Below, in pieces: positions 47,334 to 56,558 of a stretch of 64,000 nucleotides of DNA. Source of the stretch: Octadecabacter dasysiphoniae (lineage in GTDB: Bacteria > Pseudomonadota > Alphaproteobacteria > Rhodobacterales > Rhodobacteraceae); assembly GCF_021532615.1 (NCBI RefSeq), contig NZ_JAKGAQ010000002.1, positions 1,010,922-1,074,921 of the forward strand. Direction: 5' to 3'. The notes under the pieces are model-generated. The model worked only from the letters and a program-made list of their open reading frames with translations, did no database searches and was not told where the DNA came from. Each line of letters begins with the position of its first letter. The first letter of the stretch is position 1. The translations under genes and the position numbers were made by a program.

Positions 47334-48932
47334 TTAGCCAATCGCGGCGGCTTTGACATCCTCATCGATGAACGGGACATATTGCGCAAAATTTTCCGCA
47401 AACATGTTGACCAGTTTGTTGGCTTGCGCGTCATAGGCGGCCCCGTCTTCCCACGTGTCGCGCGGGTTCAACAGCGCATCATCCACACCGTTACACATGA
47501 CAGGCACGTCAAAGCCGAAATTCGCATCTTTGCGGAACTCGCCCTCAACCAATGTGCCATTCAGCGCGGATGTCAGCAGGGCGCGGGTTGCTTTGATCGG
47601 CATGCGCGATCCGGTGCCATAGGCCCCGCCCGTCCAGCCGGTGTTGACCAACCAGCAAGTCGCGCCGTGGCTCGCGATTTTGGATCGCAGCAGGTTGCCG
47701 TACACCTCAGGGCGGCGCGGCATGAATGGTGCGCCAAAGCATGTGGAAAACGTCGGCTGTGGTTCTGTCACACCGCGTTCTGTGCCTGCGACTTTGGCGG
47801 TGAAACCCGACAAGAAGTGATACATCGCCTGTGCAGGTGTCAGTCGCGCAATCGGGGGCAGCACGCCGAACGCATCACAGGTTAGCATGATGATGTTCTT
47901 GGGATGCCCACCAAGTGCCGTTTCAGATGCATTGCTGATGTAATTCAACGGATACGCACAGCGCATATTTGCCGTCAGGCTGTCGTCCTCAAAATCGAGC
48001 TCCAGCGTTTCCGGATCAAACACCATGTTTTCAATGACCGTGCCGGGCATCTGGGTCGTGGCGTAAATCTCTGGCTCGGCTTCGGGGTTCAGACCAATGG
48101 TCTTGGCGTAACAGCCACCCTCAAAGTTAAAGATACCGCGATCCGACCAACCATGTTCATCATCGCCGATCAGGGTGCGGTTGGGGTCAGCGGACAGCGT
48201 GGTTTTGCCCGTACCAGACAGCCCAAAGAACACCGCACTGTCGACAGGGTTGTCCTTGGCGTGGTTGGCGCTGCAATGCATCGGCATGATGTTCTTTTCA
48301 GGCAGCAGGTAGTTCAACAGCGTAAACACCGACTTCTTGTTTTCGCCCGCATATTCCGTGCCTGCGATAAGGATCATCTTGCGATCAAAATTCATCGTGA
48401 TGACGGTTTCGCTGCGGCAATCGTGGCGCGCCGGATCGGCGAGAAAGCTCGGGCAGTTGATGACGGTCCAATCGGGGGTAAAGCCTTCCAGCTCGGACGC
48501 TTCGGGGCGGCGCATCATGTGGCGGATGAACAATCCGTGCCATGCCAGTTCCGTGACAAACCGCACATCAAGGCGGTGCGCCGGATCAGCGCCACCAAAC
48601 AAATCCTGAACGAAATAGTCCTTGCCGCCCATATGCGCGACCATGTCGTCATAAAGGGCGTCAAACCCCTCGGGCGACATGGCAGCGTTAGAATCCCACC
48701 AAATTGTGTCTTCGGTCAGCGGGGTGCGCACGACATGTTTGTCTTTCGGGGACCGGCCGGTGAATTTTCCGGTGGTCACAAGAAACGTGCCGCCCTTGCC
48801 AACCTGACCTTCGCCGCGTTCAACCGCCAGCGCCATGATGTCGGCTTCCGAAGAGTTATAATAGACCTGACCCAGCCCATTGATGCCTTGATCGGGCAGC
48901 TTCATGGATGGGTTGACCGTGCCGTGGTCCAT
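47334..48932 (-). CDS. pckA: Phosphoenolpyruvate carboxykinase (ATP)
   Basis: A 532-residue ATP-type PEP carboxykinase turning oxaloacetate into PEP and CO2, the first gluconeogenic step. [12 protein letters not shown] (about 58-68), the kinase P-loop [12 protein letters not shown] (236-247) and [24 protein letters not shown] are diagnostic. The ATG at 48930-48932 with AGGAGAGAG upstream gives the standard N-terminus (MDHGTVNPS). The gene is divergent from chvI, and two close 14-base direct repeats sit in the shared gap. Confidence 0.97.
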   Translation of the reverse strand: MDHGTVNPSMKLPDQGINGLGQVYYNSSEADIMALAVERGEGQVGKGGTFLVTTGKFTGRSPKDKHVVRTPLTEDTIWWDSNAAMSPEGFDALYDDMVAHMGGKDYFVQDLFGGADPAHRLDVRFVTELAWHGLFIRHMMRRPEASELEGFTPDWTVINCPSFLADPARHDCRSETVITMNFDRKMILIAGTEYAGENKKSVFTLLNYLLPEKNIMPMHCSANHAKDNPVDSAVFFGLSGTGKTTLSADPNRTLIGDDEHGWSDRGIFNFEGGCYAKTIGLNPEAEPEIYATTQMPGTVIENMVFDPETLELDFEDDSLTANMRCAYPLNYISNASETALGGHPKNIIMLTCDAFGVLPPIARLTPAQAMYHFLSGFTAKVAGTERGVTEPQPTFSTCFGAPFMPRRPEVYGNLLRSKIASHGATCWLVNTGWTGGAYGTGSRMPIKATRALLTSALNGTLVEGEFRKDANFGFDVPVMCNGVDDALLNPRDTWEDGAAYDAQANKLVNMFAENFAQYVPFIDEDVKAAAIG

Positions 48933-49021
48933 TGTCTCTCTCCTGAAATGAGGGGGCGGTGTGCCCCTATACTGCTGACCTAACATGACGGTTTTGCGCG
49001 TGAACAGCCGCCTTTGCGTCC

Positions 49022-49055
49022 GTTAGCGCAACCAATTTACAGTTAGCGCCACCAA
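49022..49055. promoter_or_regulatory. Paired 14-base direct repeat, candidate operator
   Basis: GTTAGCGCAACCAA (49022-49035) and GTTAGCGCCACCAA (49042-49055) differ at one base and start 20 bases apart, about two turns of DNA. They sit 90 bases before pckA and 185 before chvI in the 307-base divergent gap, where a regulator of either gene would bind. The rest of the gap is AT-richer near chvI and holds no gene. Confidence 0.6.
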
Positions 49056-49239
49056 CGCGGCCGTCCGCCAACCCGAAACCCCTAAGTGAGACATTTTAGT
49101 CATTGGTTACCCTTTTTGAGTGCAAAACAGGGGGGTGATTGCACTGGTTTTCTAGATTTAGATTGATTCGCTTGGGCTAAGTGGGGCAAAACTAAGAAAA
49201 AACAGGCAATAAAAACACGAGCAGTAGAGGGGCAGTAGT

Positions 49240-49941
49240 ATGTCACGAATCGCACTTGTCGATGACGACCGGAATATTTTGACGTCCGTACAGATCACGT
49301 TAGAGGCCGAAGGCTTTGATGTGGAAACTTATAATGATGGCCAGCAAGCATTGGATGCGTTCAACAAACGCCTTCCGGACATGGCCGTTCTCGATATCAA
49401 GATGCCGCGCATGGACGGAATGGATCTGTTGCAGCGCTTGCGCCAGAAAACCACGATGCCAGTGATCTTCCTGACATCCAAAGACGATGAAATCGACGAA
49501 GTCCTGGGCCTGCGCATGGGCGCGGACGACTACGTCAAAAAACCCTTCAGCCAGCGTTTGCTGGTGGAACGTATCCGCGCGCTGCTGCGCCGTCAGGATG
49601 CGATTTCAGGCGAAGAGATTGAAGAAACCGAAGAAACCAAAATCCTGATCCGTGGCGAATTGACCATGGATCCCCTGCGCCACGCGGTGAAATGGAAGGG
49701 CAACGATGTGTCCCTGACAGTCACCGAATTCCTGCTGTTGCAGGCGCTGGCGCAACGTCCCGGTTTCGTGAAATCGCGCGATCAGTTGATGGATGTCGCC
49801 TATGACGATCAGGTCTACGTGGACGACCGCACCATTGACAGCCACATCAAACGTTTGCGCAAAAAGATGCGTACAGCGGATGATGAATTTTCGGCGATCG
49901 AAACGCTGTACGGTATCGGTTACCGTTACAACGAAGAGTAA
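49240..49941 (+). CDS. chvI: Response regulator ChvI
   Basis: A 233-residue OmpR/PhoB-family regulator. The receiver has acidic residues DDD at 8-10, phospho-site D52 ([14 protein letters not shown]) and LTSKDDE. The winged-helix effector has [28 protein letters not shown] and [16 protein letters not shown]. The chvG kinase gene follows after 15 bases. The ChvGI system (ExoSI in Sinorhizobium) senses envelope or acid stress, and the linked HprK, RapZ and PTS genes are its usual alphaproteobacterial neighbours. Confidence 0.95.
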   Translation: MSRIALVDDDRNILTSVQITLEAEGFDVETYNDGQQALDAFNKRLPDMAVLDIKMPRMDGMDLLQRLRQKTTMPVIFLTSKDDEIDEVLGLRMGADDYVKKPFSQRLLVERIRALLRRQDAISGEEIEETEETKILIRGELTMDPLRHAVKWKGNDVSLTVTEFLLLQALAQRPGFVKSRDQLMDVAYDDQVYVDDRTIDSHIKRLRKKMRTADDEFSAIETLYGIGYRYNEE

Positions 49942-49956
49942 AGTAGAAGGCCCGCT

Positions 49957-51708
49957 ATGACGGTTGCCCCAAAGATTGACACCAAGATCGACGTGCGTGA
50001 TCTGAAGTCCGTGCGCGACGCTGCGCAGGCTTCGGGTGGCGTCGTTCTTGGTGATGACTTTGTGGCACCGCGGGCTGATGATGCGATGACGCAACGCCGC
50101 AAACGGCGCGGCATCTTCCATCTGCGTAAATCCCCTCTCGCCCGTAAAATCATCACGTTCAACCTGTTCGGGTTGATCGTGCTTGTTGCGGGCGTGCTTT
50201 ACCTCAATCCGGCGCGCGACAACCTCGCCTATCAACGCGGTAGTGCGCTGGTGAACGAGGTTGAATTGATCGCCGACGTGTTTGAGGCCCAATTGCCCGT
50301 CAACGCCCCCGTCAACCTCATGAGCGGGGACGGAATGGATGCGCAGATGACGCTCGAAAACCTCGATCTGCGCGGCGGTGTGGATGTGTATCTGCTTGAT
50401 ACCAGCGGTGTTGTTGTCCAGAAATATTCCGATCCCACGCCGCAAGACGCGCCCGTTCCGGGCCTTGAATTGCAGGACCGTGGTGTATTTCTGACAAACG
50501 CCCTCAGCGCGTTCCTGCAAAAGATGGCAGGGCTGTTTGGCGCAAGCGATGCGGCGATCACAACGCCCGACATATCCGAACAGTTGCAGGGGTCTGTTGC
50601 AGCAACCCTTGAAACGGGCACGTGGATCGACACCCAGAAAGACCCGCAAGGGCGGTCATTTTTCACAGCGCTAACGCCCGTCGTCCAGCAGGGCGGCACG
50701 CCGGTCGGTGTTATCGCGCTGGTTTCCGCGCCCGGTGAATTGGACGCGCTCGTCACGCGGGATCGCGAACAGCTTTTGCAGATGTTCCTGATCGGGATCG
50801 TGGTGTCGATTGTCATGAGCCTCGCACTCGCCTCGACCATTGCTCACCCGCTGTCGGATTTGGCCAAGGCGGCTGAATTGGGCCGCGATCGCAACGCGCG
50901 CAAAATGTCGCCCCACAGCATCCGCATCCCTGATCTTACGGGCCGTCCCGATGAAATTGGCCGCCTGTCCGGCGCGCTGCGTGGCATGGTCTCAGCGTTG
51001 TTTGAACGCATCGAAGGCAACGAACAATTCGCCGCTGACGTCGCGCACGAGATTAAGAACCCGCTGGCGTCGCTGCGCTCTGCTGTGGGGACGCTGCGCA
51101 ATGTGAAACGCGAAGATCACCGCGACAAAATGCTCGACGTGATTGACCACGATGTGCAGCGCCTCGACCGTTTGGTCAGCGATATTTCCAACGCCTCGCG
51201 TCTGGATTCCGAGCTGGTCAAAGAAGAGGAAGAGCCGTTCAACCTCATCAAAACGCTGACCCATCTGACCGAATTTCTTGGCAACGAAGCCAAACAAAAG
51301 GGCGTCGATTTCATCTCTGACCTGCCCAAAGATCCGATTGAAATCATGGGCCTCGAAGGGCGTCTTGCGCAGGTTTTCGTCAACCTGATTTCCAACGCCA
51401 CGTCGTTTTGCGAAGACGGCGACGCGATCCGCGTTTGGGTGCGCAAACGTGAAAACCGCGTGCTCGTGGTCGTCGAAGACACAGGGCCCGGCATCCCCGA
51501 CGGCGCGCTGCAAAAAGTGTTCCAGCGGTTTTACTCCGAACGCCCTGAACAGCAATTCGGTGACAATTCCGGCCTTGGACTCGCGATTTCCAAACAGATC
51601 GTCGAAGCGCACGGCGGCGTCATCTGGGCCGAAAACATCCGCCCCACCGATGCCGACATCGGGTCTGAACCCCTGGGCGCGCGGTTTGTCGTGGGTTTGC
51701 CTGTCTGA
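49957..51708 (+). CDS. chvG: Sensor histidine kinase ChvG
   Basis: A 583-residue membrane kinase. Helix 1 is KIITFNLFGLIVLVAGVLYL (about 65-85), a periplasmic sensor region follows to about 270, helix 2 is MFLIGIVVSIVMSLALAS, then HAMP, and the DHp site FAADVAHEIKNPLASLR with H364. The ATP-binding N, G1 and G2 boxes (VFVNLISNATSFC, VEDTGPGIPD, SGLGLAISKQI) follow. It phosphorylates ChvI. HprK begins directly after its stop (TGAATG). Confidence 0.95.
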   Translation: MTVAPKIDTKIDVRDLKSVRDAAQASGGVVLGDDFVAPRADDAMTQRRKRRGIFHLRKSPLARKIITFNLFGLIVLVAGVLYLNPARDNLAYQRGSALVNEVELIADVFEAQLPVNAPVNLMSGDGMDAQMTLENLDLRGGVDVYLLDTSGVVVQKYSDPTPQDAPVPGLELQDRGVFLTNALSAFLQKMAGLFGASDAAITTPDISEQLQGSVAATLETGTWIDTQKDPQGRSFFTALTPVVQQGGTPVGVIALVSAPGELDALVTRDREQLLQMFLIGIVVSIVMSLALASTIAHPLSDLAKAAELGRDRNARKMSPHSIRIPDLTGRPDEIGRLSGALRGMVSALFERIEGNEQFAADVAHEIKNPLASLRSAVGTLRNVKREDHRDKMLDVIDHDVQRLDRLVSDISNASRLDSELVKEEEEPFNLIKTLTHLTEFLGNEAKQKGVDFISDLPKDPIEIMGLEGRLAQVFVNLISNATSFCEDGDAIRVWVRKRENRVLVVVEDTGPGIPDGALQKVFQRFYSERPEQQFGDNSGLGLAISKQIVEAHGGVIWAENIRPTDADIGSEPLGARFVVGLPV

Positions 51709-52164
51709 ATGCTGTCCGTCGCGCCCAAAAATGGGCCGGACGGCCACCTGCAACTGCATGCCAGTACCGTCGTCATCAATGGAAAGGCCGTTGCCTTTAC
51801 CGGCCCGTCAGGTTCGGGCAAATCCGGCCACGCTTTTGCCTGCATGGCGCGGGGGGCGCAGCTTTTGGCAGATGACATCACGTGGCTTGAACATACGCCA
51901 GACGCGCTGATCGCCCATTGCCCCGCCGCGATAGACGGCCAAATAGAAGCACGCGGCATAGGTCTGCTGAACGCCCCTTCGTATGGGCCCGCGCCCCTGC
52001 ATCTGATTGTTGATCTGGGGCGGCAGGAAACGGCCCGCTTGCCCGAAAAGAAATCAGTCACGCTTTTGGGGCATGACATCCACGTTCTTCACAACCCCGA
52101 CACCACCTATTTCGTTGACGCCGTCCTGCACTATATGCTGCATGGCAGCATGAATGGACAATAG
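51709..52164 (+). CDS. hprK: Short HPr kinase-like protein
   Basis: A 151-residue protein against about 310 for the full HprK of Gram-positives. It keeps the catalytic part: Walker A GPSGSGKS (32-39) and LLADDITWLEH with the metal-binding Asp pair. The N-terminal domain is absent, as usual in alphaproteobacteria. It would phosphorylate HPr at Ser46 (the ptsH gene lies 1.3 kb downstream). It is followed by rapZ, and the end overlaps a possible early rapZ start. Confidence 0.92.
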   Translation: MLSVAPKNGPDGHLQLHASTVVINGKAVAFTGPSGSGKSGHAFACMARGAQLLADDITWLEHTPDALIAHCPAAIDGQIEARGIGLLNAPSYGPAPLHLIVDLGRQETARLPEKKSVTLLGHDIHVLHNPDTTYFVDAVLHYMLHGSMNGQ

Positions 52165-52171
52165 GTACAGA

Positions 52172-53071
52172 ATGCAATCTGAAAACCATCTTCCCCAGAA
52201 ACTCATCGTGGTCAGCGGCCCGTCCGGCGCAGGGCGTTCAACGGCGATCAATATTCTCGAAGATCTCGGGTTTGAGGGGATCGACAACGTGCCACTGTCC
52301 CTGATCACCCGCCTGACGGGTGGTGAAATGCCGCGCCCGATGGCCATCGGCATAGATGTGCGCAACCGTGATTTTTCCGCGAATGGCGTCAATGATGTTC
52401 TGAACCAGCTGCGCCTGCGAACCGAAATCGACGCGCAAATGCTGTATCTGGAAGCCAATGAAGACACGCTGGTGCGCCGTTATTCCGAAACGCGCCGCCG
52501 CCACCCCCTTGCGCCCAAAGAACCTGCCATTCAGGGCATCCGCCGCGAAGCAGACTTGCTGACGCCGATCCGCAATCAGGCCGAATTTCTCCTCGATACA
52601 TCCGAACTTTCGCCCCACGATCTAAAGGCACGCCTGACAGACTGGTTCGGCCATGAAGGCAGCGCACTGTTTGGCGTTACGCTGCAATCGTTTTCCTACA
52701 AACGCGGATTGCCCAAAGGCATCGACATGGCGTTCGATTGCCGCTTTTTGAAAAACCCGTATTGGGATGCATCCTTGCGCGCGCTGACCGGCGAAGACGC
52801 GCGGGTCGGCGACTATATCGAAACCGACGCGCGCCTTGCAGCGTTCAAGGCCAAAGTCACGGACTTGATCGTCATGTTGCTGCCAGCGTTTCGCGAAGAA
52901 GGTAAATCACACCTCAGCATCGGATTTGGCTGTACCGGTGGGCAACACCGTTCGGTCTACGTGGCAGAACAGGTCGCCTTGGCCCTTGCGCAACAGGGGT
53001 GGCAAGTGTCTAAACGTCACCGAGAATTGGACCGACACGCAGTGAGTCTGTCGGGCAAAACTGGATCGTAG
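52172..53071 (+). CDS. rapZ: RapZ family P-loop protein
   Basis: A 299-residue RapZ/YvcJ homologue, an RNA-binding adaptor and nucleotide-binding protein. The P-loop reads VSGPSGAGRST, with Arg in place of the invariant Lys. The C-terminal domain carries the hallmark LSIGFGCTGGQHRSVYVAE and a His-rich end. I favour the ATG at 52172, since the earlier in-frame ATG at 52154 lies inside hprK. It sits between hprK and the EIIA gene. The altered P-loop raises doubt about ATP hydrolysis. Confidence 0.92.
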   Translation: MQSENHLPQKLIVVSGPSGAGRSTAINILEDLGFEGIDNVPLSLITRLTGGEMPRPMAIGIDVRNRDFSANGVNDVLNQLRLRTEIDAQMLYLEANEDTLVRRYSETRRRHPLAPKEPAIQGIRREADLLTPIRNQAEFLLDTSELSPHDLKARLTDWFGHEGSALFGVTLQSFSYKRGLPKGIDMAFDCRFLKNPYWDASLRALTGEDARVGDYIETDARLAAFKAKVTDLIVMLLPAFREEGKSHLSIGFGCTGGQHRSVYVAEQVALALAQQGWQVSKRHRELDRHAVSLSGKTGS

Positions 53072-53081
53072 GATTGCGGAT

Positions 53082-53483
53082 TTGATCGGTATTGTGATTG
53101 TGGCACATGGCGGGTTGGCGGCGGAATATCTGTCCGCTGTTGAACATGTTGTCGGCCAGCAAACCGGAATTCTGGCCATTACGATCACCCCAGACCATGA
53201 TCGTGCCGCCAAACAGGCCGAAATTTGTGACGCCGCTGACAGTGTCGATACAGGCGATGGCGTTGTGATCGTGACGGATATGTTTGGCGGATCACCGTCC
53301 AATTTGTCGTTGCGGGCCTGTAGTCCTCAAAACCGCCGGATCATGTATGGGGCAAATCTGCCAATGTTGGTCAAACTTGCCAAGTCGCGCAGCAAAACGG
53401 TGCCGGATGCTGTAAACGCTGCGCTTGATGCGGGTAGAAAATACATCGACAGCCACTCTGTTGATCTGGATACAGGACATTAA
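53082..53483 (+). CDS. PTS EIIA component, mannose family
   Basis: A 133-residue cytoplasmic domain with active-site His in IVIVAHGGLAAEY (H9) and TDMFGGSPSNLSL, the EIIA-Man signature. A TTG start is used, with AGGA nearby. No EIIB or EIIC is present, so it probably works in signalling with HPr rather than sugar uptake. ptsH follows 3 bases past its stop. Confidence 0.9.
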   Translation: MIGIVIVAHGGLAAEYLSAVEHVVGQQTGILAITITPDHDRAAKQAEICDAADSVDTGDGVVIVTDMFGGSPSNLSLRACSPQNRRIMYGANLPMLVKLAKSRSKTVPDAVNAALDAGRKYIDSHSVDLDTGH

Positions 53484-53486
53484 TGT

Positions 53487-53756
53487 ATGGCTGTGCAGAC
53501 GCTGAACATCGTCAACATCAAGGGGCTGCACGCCCGGGCCTCGGCCAAGTTTGTCGAAGTCGTTGAAAAGTTTGATGCGACCGCCGAAGTGTCCAAAGAC
53601 GGGATGTCCGCCGATGGGGACAGCATTATGGGGCTTTTGATGTTGGCAGCTTCTAACGGAACCTCTATTGAGGTTGAAACCAAGGGCCATCAGGCTGACG
53701 CGCTTATGGAAGCGCTTGCAGAACTCGTCGCAGATAAATTTGGTGAAGGGGACTAA
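53487..53756 (+). CDS. ptsH: HPr phosphocarrier protein
   Basis: An 89-residue HPr. The phosphorylated histidine is in IKGLHARAS (H15), and the regulatory serine in DGDSIMGLLML (S46) is intact, matching the linked HprK. It takes phosphate from EI and gives it to EIIA. With HprK, EIIA and RapZ it makes a signalling PTS rather than a sugar transporter. EI (ptsP or ptsI) is outside the window. Confidence 0.95.
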   Translation: MAVQTLNIVNIKGLHARASAKFVEVVEKFDATAEVSKDGMSADGDSIMGLLMLAASNGTSIEVETKGHQADALMEALAELVADKFGEGD

Positions 53757-53785
53757 GCCGTCCCGCCCATTCTAGGAAATCGCGT

Positions 53786-54667
53786 TTGACCGATCAGACC
53801 AACAGTTCGCAGACCGAAGCGGCAGATGCCGACGACGCGCCGCGCGTGTATGATCGCCGCAGCCTGACCTATTCCGAAACCTTCGACAGCAACACCAAAC
53901 GCTGGTTCATCATGGCGATGGAATGGGTGACCGGTAAGATCAAAGTTATTCGTCGCGTGCGGCGGTTCGAAAAGATGGGCACACCCAAGGGACAGGCGTT
54001 CTGGCCTGCCACGATGAAGGCCATGGGGATCGAAATCCAGACCCCGCAGGACCAGTTGGATAACATCCCCGAAACCGGCCCTGTCATGTTTGTCGCCAAT
54101 CACCCGCACGGTTTGGTGGATGGTATGATCCTTGCTGATCTGATCGGGCGGCGGCGCAACGATTACCGCATTCTGACGCGGTCTTTGCTGACCGGCATCG
54201 ATGAATCTGCGTCCAACTACATGATACCCGTTCCGTTTTTGCACGAAGAAGACGCGCAGAAAAAGATGATCGAAATGCGCGCCAAAGCGATGGAACATCT
54301 GTCCAACGGCGGTTTGATTGCCTTGTTCCCATCCGGCGTTGTCGCGTCCTCTGACACGGCGTTTGGCCCCGCGATCGAACAGGAATGGAACGTCTTCACC
54401 GCCAAAATGATCAAACGATCCGGCGCGACAATCGTCCCGTGTTTCTTTCCGGGCCGCAATTCGCGGGCCTATCAGATCGCCAACCAGATCAACGCGACGC
54501 TGCGGCAGGGTCTGTTGATCCACGAAGTCGCCTATGCCTTCGACAAGCCACAAAAACCCGTCATCGGCAAGCCGATCACGCCTGATGAATGGGCAGACCG
54601 CAGCAAAGATCCACGCGCGTTTATGGCGTGGCTGCGCGAACGTACACTGGCGTTGAAAGAAGACTGA
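53786..54667 (+). CDS. Lysophospholipid acyltransferase-like protein
   Basis: A 293-residue LPLAT-fold protein with TTG start. The acyl-acceptor site reads FVANHPHGLVDGMILADLIG. The spacing between His and Asp is one residue longer than in the classic HX4D motif, as in the subgroup with NHPxGxxDG. GGLIALFPSGVV is the second conserved block. It probably moves an acyl group to a glycerophospholipid, at the membrane. It follows ptsH after 29 bases. Confidence 0.85.
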   Translation: MTDQTNSSQTEAADADDAPRVYDRRSLTYSETFDSNTKRWFIMAMEWVTGKIKVIRRVRRFEKMGTPKGQAFWPATMKAMGIEIQTPQDQLDNIPETGPVMFVANHPHGLVDGMILADLIGRRRNDYRILTRSLLTGIDESASNYMIPVPFLHEEDAQKKMIEMRAKAMEHLSNGGLIALFPSGVVASSDTAFGPAIEQEWNVFTAKMIKRSGATIVPCFFPGRNSRAYQIANQINATLRQGLLIHEVAYAFDKPQKPVIGKPITPDEWADRSKDPRAFMAWLRERTLALKED

Positions 54668-54670
54668 AAA

Positions 54671-55546
54671 TCAGCGCGTCGGAACGGGTGTTTCACCGCG
54701 ATAGTCATAAAACCCGCGTTTTGTTTTGCGGCCCAGCCATCCGGCTTCAACGTATTTCGTCAAAAGCGGGCAGGGGCGGTATTTGGTGTCTGACAATCCG
54801 TCGTGCAGCACCGTCATGATCGCCAAACACGTGTCCAACCCGATGAAATCCGCCAGCTCTAGCGGCCCCATGGGATGGTTTGCGCCCAGTTTCAGCGACA
54901 CATCGATGGATTCCACATTCCCGACGCCCTCATACAGGGCATAAATCGCCTCGTTGATCATCGGCATCAGGATGCGGTTGACGATAAACGCGGGGAAATC
55001 TTCGGCCGTTGCCGATGTCTTTCCAAGGCGGTCCACGACACCCTTACAGGCATCGAATGTGGGCGCATCTGTGGCAATCCCGCGGATCAGTTCGACCAGC
55101 TGCATGATCGGCACGGGATTCATAAAGTGGAACCCCATGAATTTTTCAGGCCGATCCGTGCGCGCCGCAAGCCGCGTGATCGAAATAGATGATGTGTTCG
55201 ATGTCAGGATCGTGTCCGGCGTCAGATGCGGCAACAGGTCTTCGAAAATCGCCTGTTTGACGGTCTCGCGCTCGGTCGCGGCTTCGATCACCAGATCGGT
55301 GGGCCCCAGGTCCGTCAGCGTCATCGTTGTTGCGATACGGCGCAACCCTTCGGCCTTTTCATCTTCGGTTATCAGACCCTTAGATACCTGCCGGTCCATA
55401 TTTTTGCCAACGCTCACCATCGCAGCCGACAGGGCATCGTCAGAGATATCGGTCATCAAAACCTCATATCCCGCCAATGCGCACACATGGGCAATCCCGT
55501 TGCCCATTTGCCCTGCGCCCACGACGCCGATCCGTTCAATGCTCAT
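54671..55546 (-). CDS. 3-hydroxybutyryl-CoA dehydrogenase
   Basis: A 291-residue NAD-dependent enzyme. The Rossmann start IGVVGAGQMGNGIAHVCALAGY and TSNTSSISITRLA, GFHFMNPVPIMQLVELI with the catalytic His and Glu, and HPMGPLELADFIGLDT are family blocks. It converts (S)-3-hydroxybutyryl-CoA and acetoacetyl-CoA. The start at 55544-55546 gives MSIERIG; the longer form is not supported. Its link with the etfAB genes and mcd fits short-chain acyl-CoA and polyhydroxybutyrate metabolism. Confidence 0.95.
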   Translation of the reverse strand: MSIERIGVVGAGQMGNGIAHVCALAGYEVLMTDISDDALSAAMVSVGKNMDRQVSKGLITEDEKAEGLRRIATTMTLTDLGPTDLVIEAATERETVKQAIFEDLLPHLTPDTILTSNTSSISITRLAARTDRPEKFMGFHFMNPVPIMQLVELIRGIATDAPTFDACKGVVDRLGKTSATAEDFPAFIVNRILMPMINEAIYALYEGVGNVESIDVSLKLGANHPMGPLELADFIGLDTCLAIMTVLHDGLSDTKYRPCPLLTKYVEAGWLGRKTKRGFYDYRGETPVPTR

Positions 55547-55697
55547 GTCCGATGTCCTATCTGGTCGCGCCATCATAGGCGCGCCAACAGGCAGCCTCAA
55601 GCGGTGGGATTTAGTCAAATTGACCCATTAATGGATTGGCAATGGAATCGGCAGAATGTTGGCGGTGGTGAGTGTAAATTTAGCAAGGGTGGGACCT

Positions 55698-56504
55698 ATG
55701 AAAACCGAAATAAGACCAAGGGGCGCATTGCGCCTGACACCGTGTAACTATGGCACGTCCAGAGTATCGTTTCGCGGGCCGATGCGCCCAATAAACGGGC
55801 GCTACATTGCCGTTTTAGGCGGATCAGAAACATTCGGGAAATACATCGCGCAACCGTTCCCCGACCTGATTGAAACAGCAATCGGTGAAGTCTGCGTGAA
55901 CCTCGGCTGTCAATCCGGCGGGCCAGACGTGTTTTTGCAAGATGCTGCAATCCAGTCGCTGTGCCATGACGCAGCGGCGACGGTGATCCAGATTGTCGGC
56001 GCCGTGAACCAAAGCAATACATTTTACAAAGTGCATCCGCGCCGCAACGACCGCTTCATCGCGCCCAGCGAAAAGTTGAAAGCGCTTTATCCCGAAATCG
56101 ATTTTTCTGAAATCGCCTTTACAGGTCATCTGATCGCAAGGCTGCGCGCCGTGGACGAAGACCGTTTCGCGCTTGTTCGCGATCAGTTGGAACAAACGTG
56201 GGTGCGCCGCATGAAGGCGCTCATCGGGCAGGCAAACGGGCCTGTGGTCTTGTTGTGGCTGGCCCCAAGCGCGCCGCGCAAGGTCGCCCAAGGGGGGGAA
56301 CCTGCATTCGTGACGCGCGGCATGCTGAACCAATTGCGCCCCTACGTCGCCGATATCGTTGAGGTTATCGCTGAACCAGGATGCACCGACGGCATGCTTT
56401 TCGCCCCGTTAGAGGAACTGACCGCCCGCGAAGCAATGGGCCCCGACGCCCATATCGCCGCCGCCAAGGCCCTGCGCACGCCGCTGCGGCGCGGGTTGGA
56501 CTAA
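55698..56504 (+). CDS. Hypothetical protein, DUF6473-like
   Basis: A 268-residue protein: NYGTSRVSFRGPMRPINGRYIAVLGGSETFGKYIAQPFPDLIETAIGEVCVNLGC is its most conserved-looking stretch, and I recall similar Rhodobacteraceae proteins as DUF6473. It has no signal or membrane segment. GGTGGGA lies just before the ATG at 55698; a longer start 42 bases upstream is less likely. It is divergent from the dehydrogenase gene. The reaction is unknown; the GGSETFGK part recalls SGNH/GDSL or nucleotide folds. Confidence 0.75.
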   Translation: MKTEIRPRGALRLTPCNYGTSRVSFRGPMRPINGRYIAVLGGSETFGKYIAQPFPDLIETAIGEVCVNLGCQSGGPDVFLQDAAIQSLCHDAAATVIQIVGAVNQSNTFYKVHPRRNDRFIAPSEKLKALYPEIDFSEIAFTGHLIARLRAVDEDRFALVRDQLEQTWVRRMKALIGQANGPVVLLWLAPSAPRKVAQGGEPAFVTRGMLNQLRPYVADIVEVIAEPGCTDGMLFAPLEELTAREAMGPDAHIAAAKALRTPLRRGLD

Positions 56505-56510
56505 AACGCA

Positions 56511-56538
56511 AAAGGCCCGCCACATCGGGCGGGCCTTT
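56511..56538. terminator. Bidirectional terminator
   Basis: AAAGGCCCGCC (56511-56521) pairs along 11 bases with GGCGGGCCTTT (56528-56538), with a 6-base loop. It lies between the convergent stops of the DUF6473-like gene and etfA, and has A residues on one side and T on the other, so it can serve both strands. Confidence 0.9.
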
Positions 56539-56558
56539 CACAAATCTGTAGCAGCGAT

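Noticed and set aside
47904..48983. Plus-strand frame of 359 codons opposite pckA
   Set aside because: It mirrors pckA, with no domain and no ribosome site, so it is a codon-bias shadow.
49606..50649. Minus-strand frame of 347 codons against chvI and chvG
   Set aside because: It runs across the junction of two well-conserved genes and shows only shadow composition.
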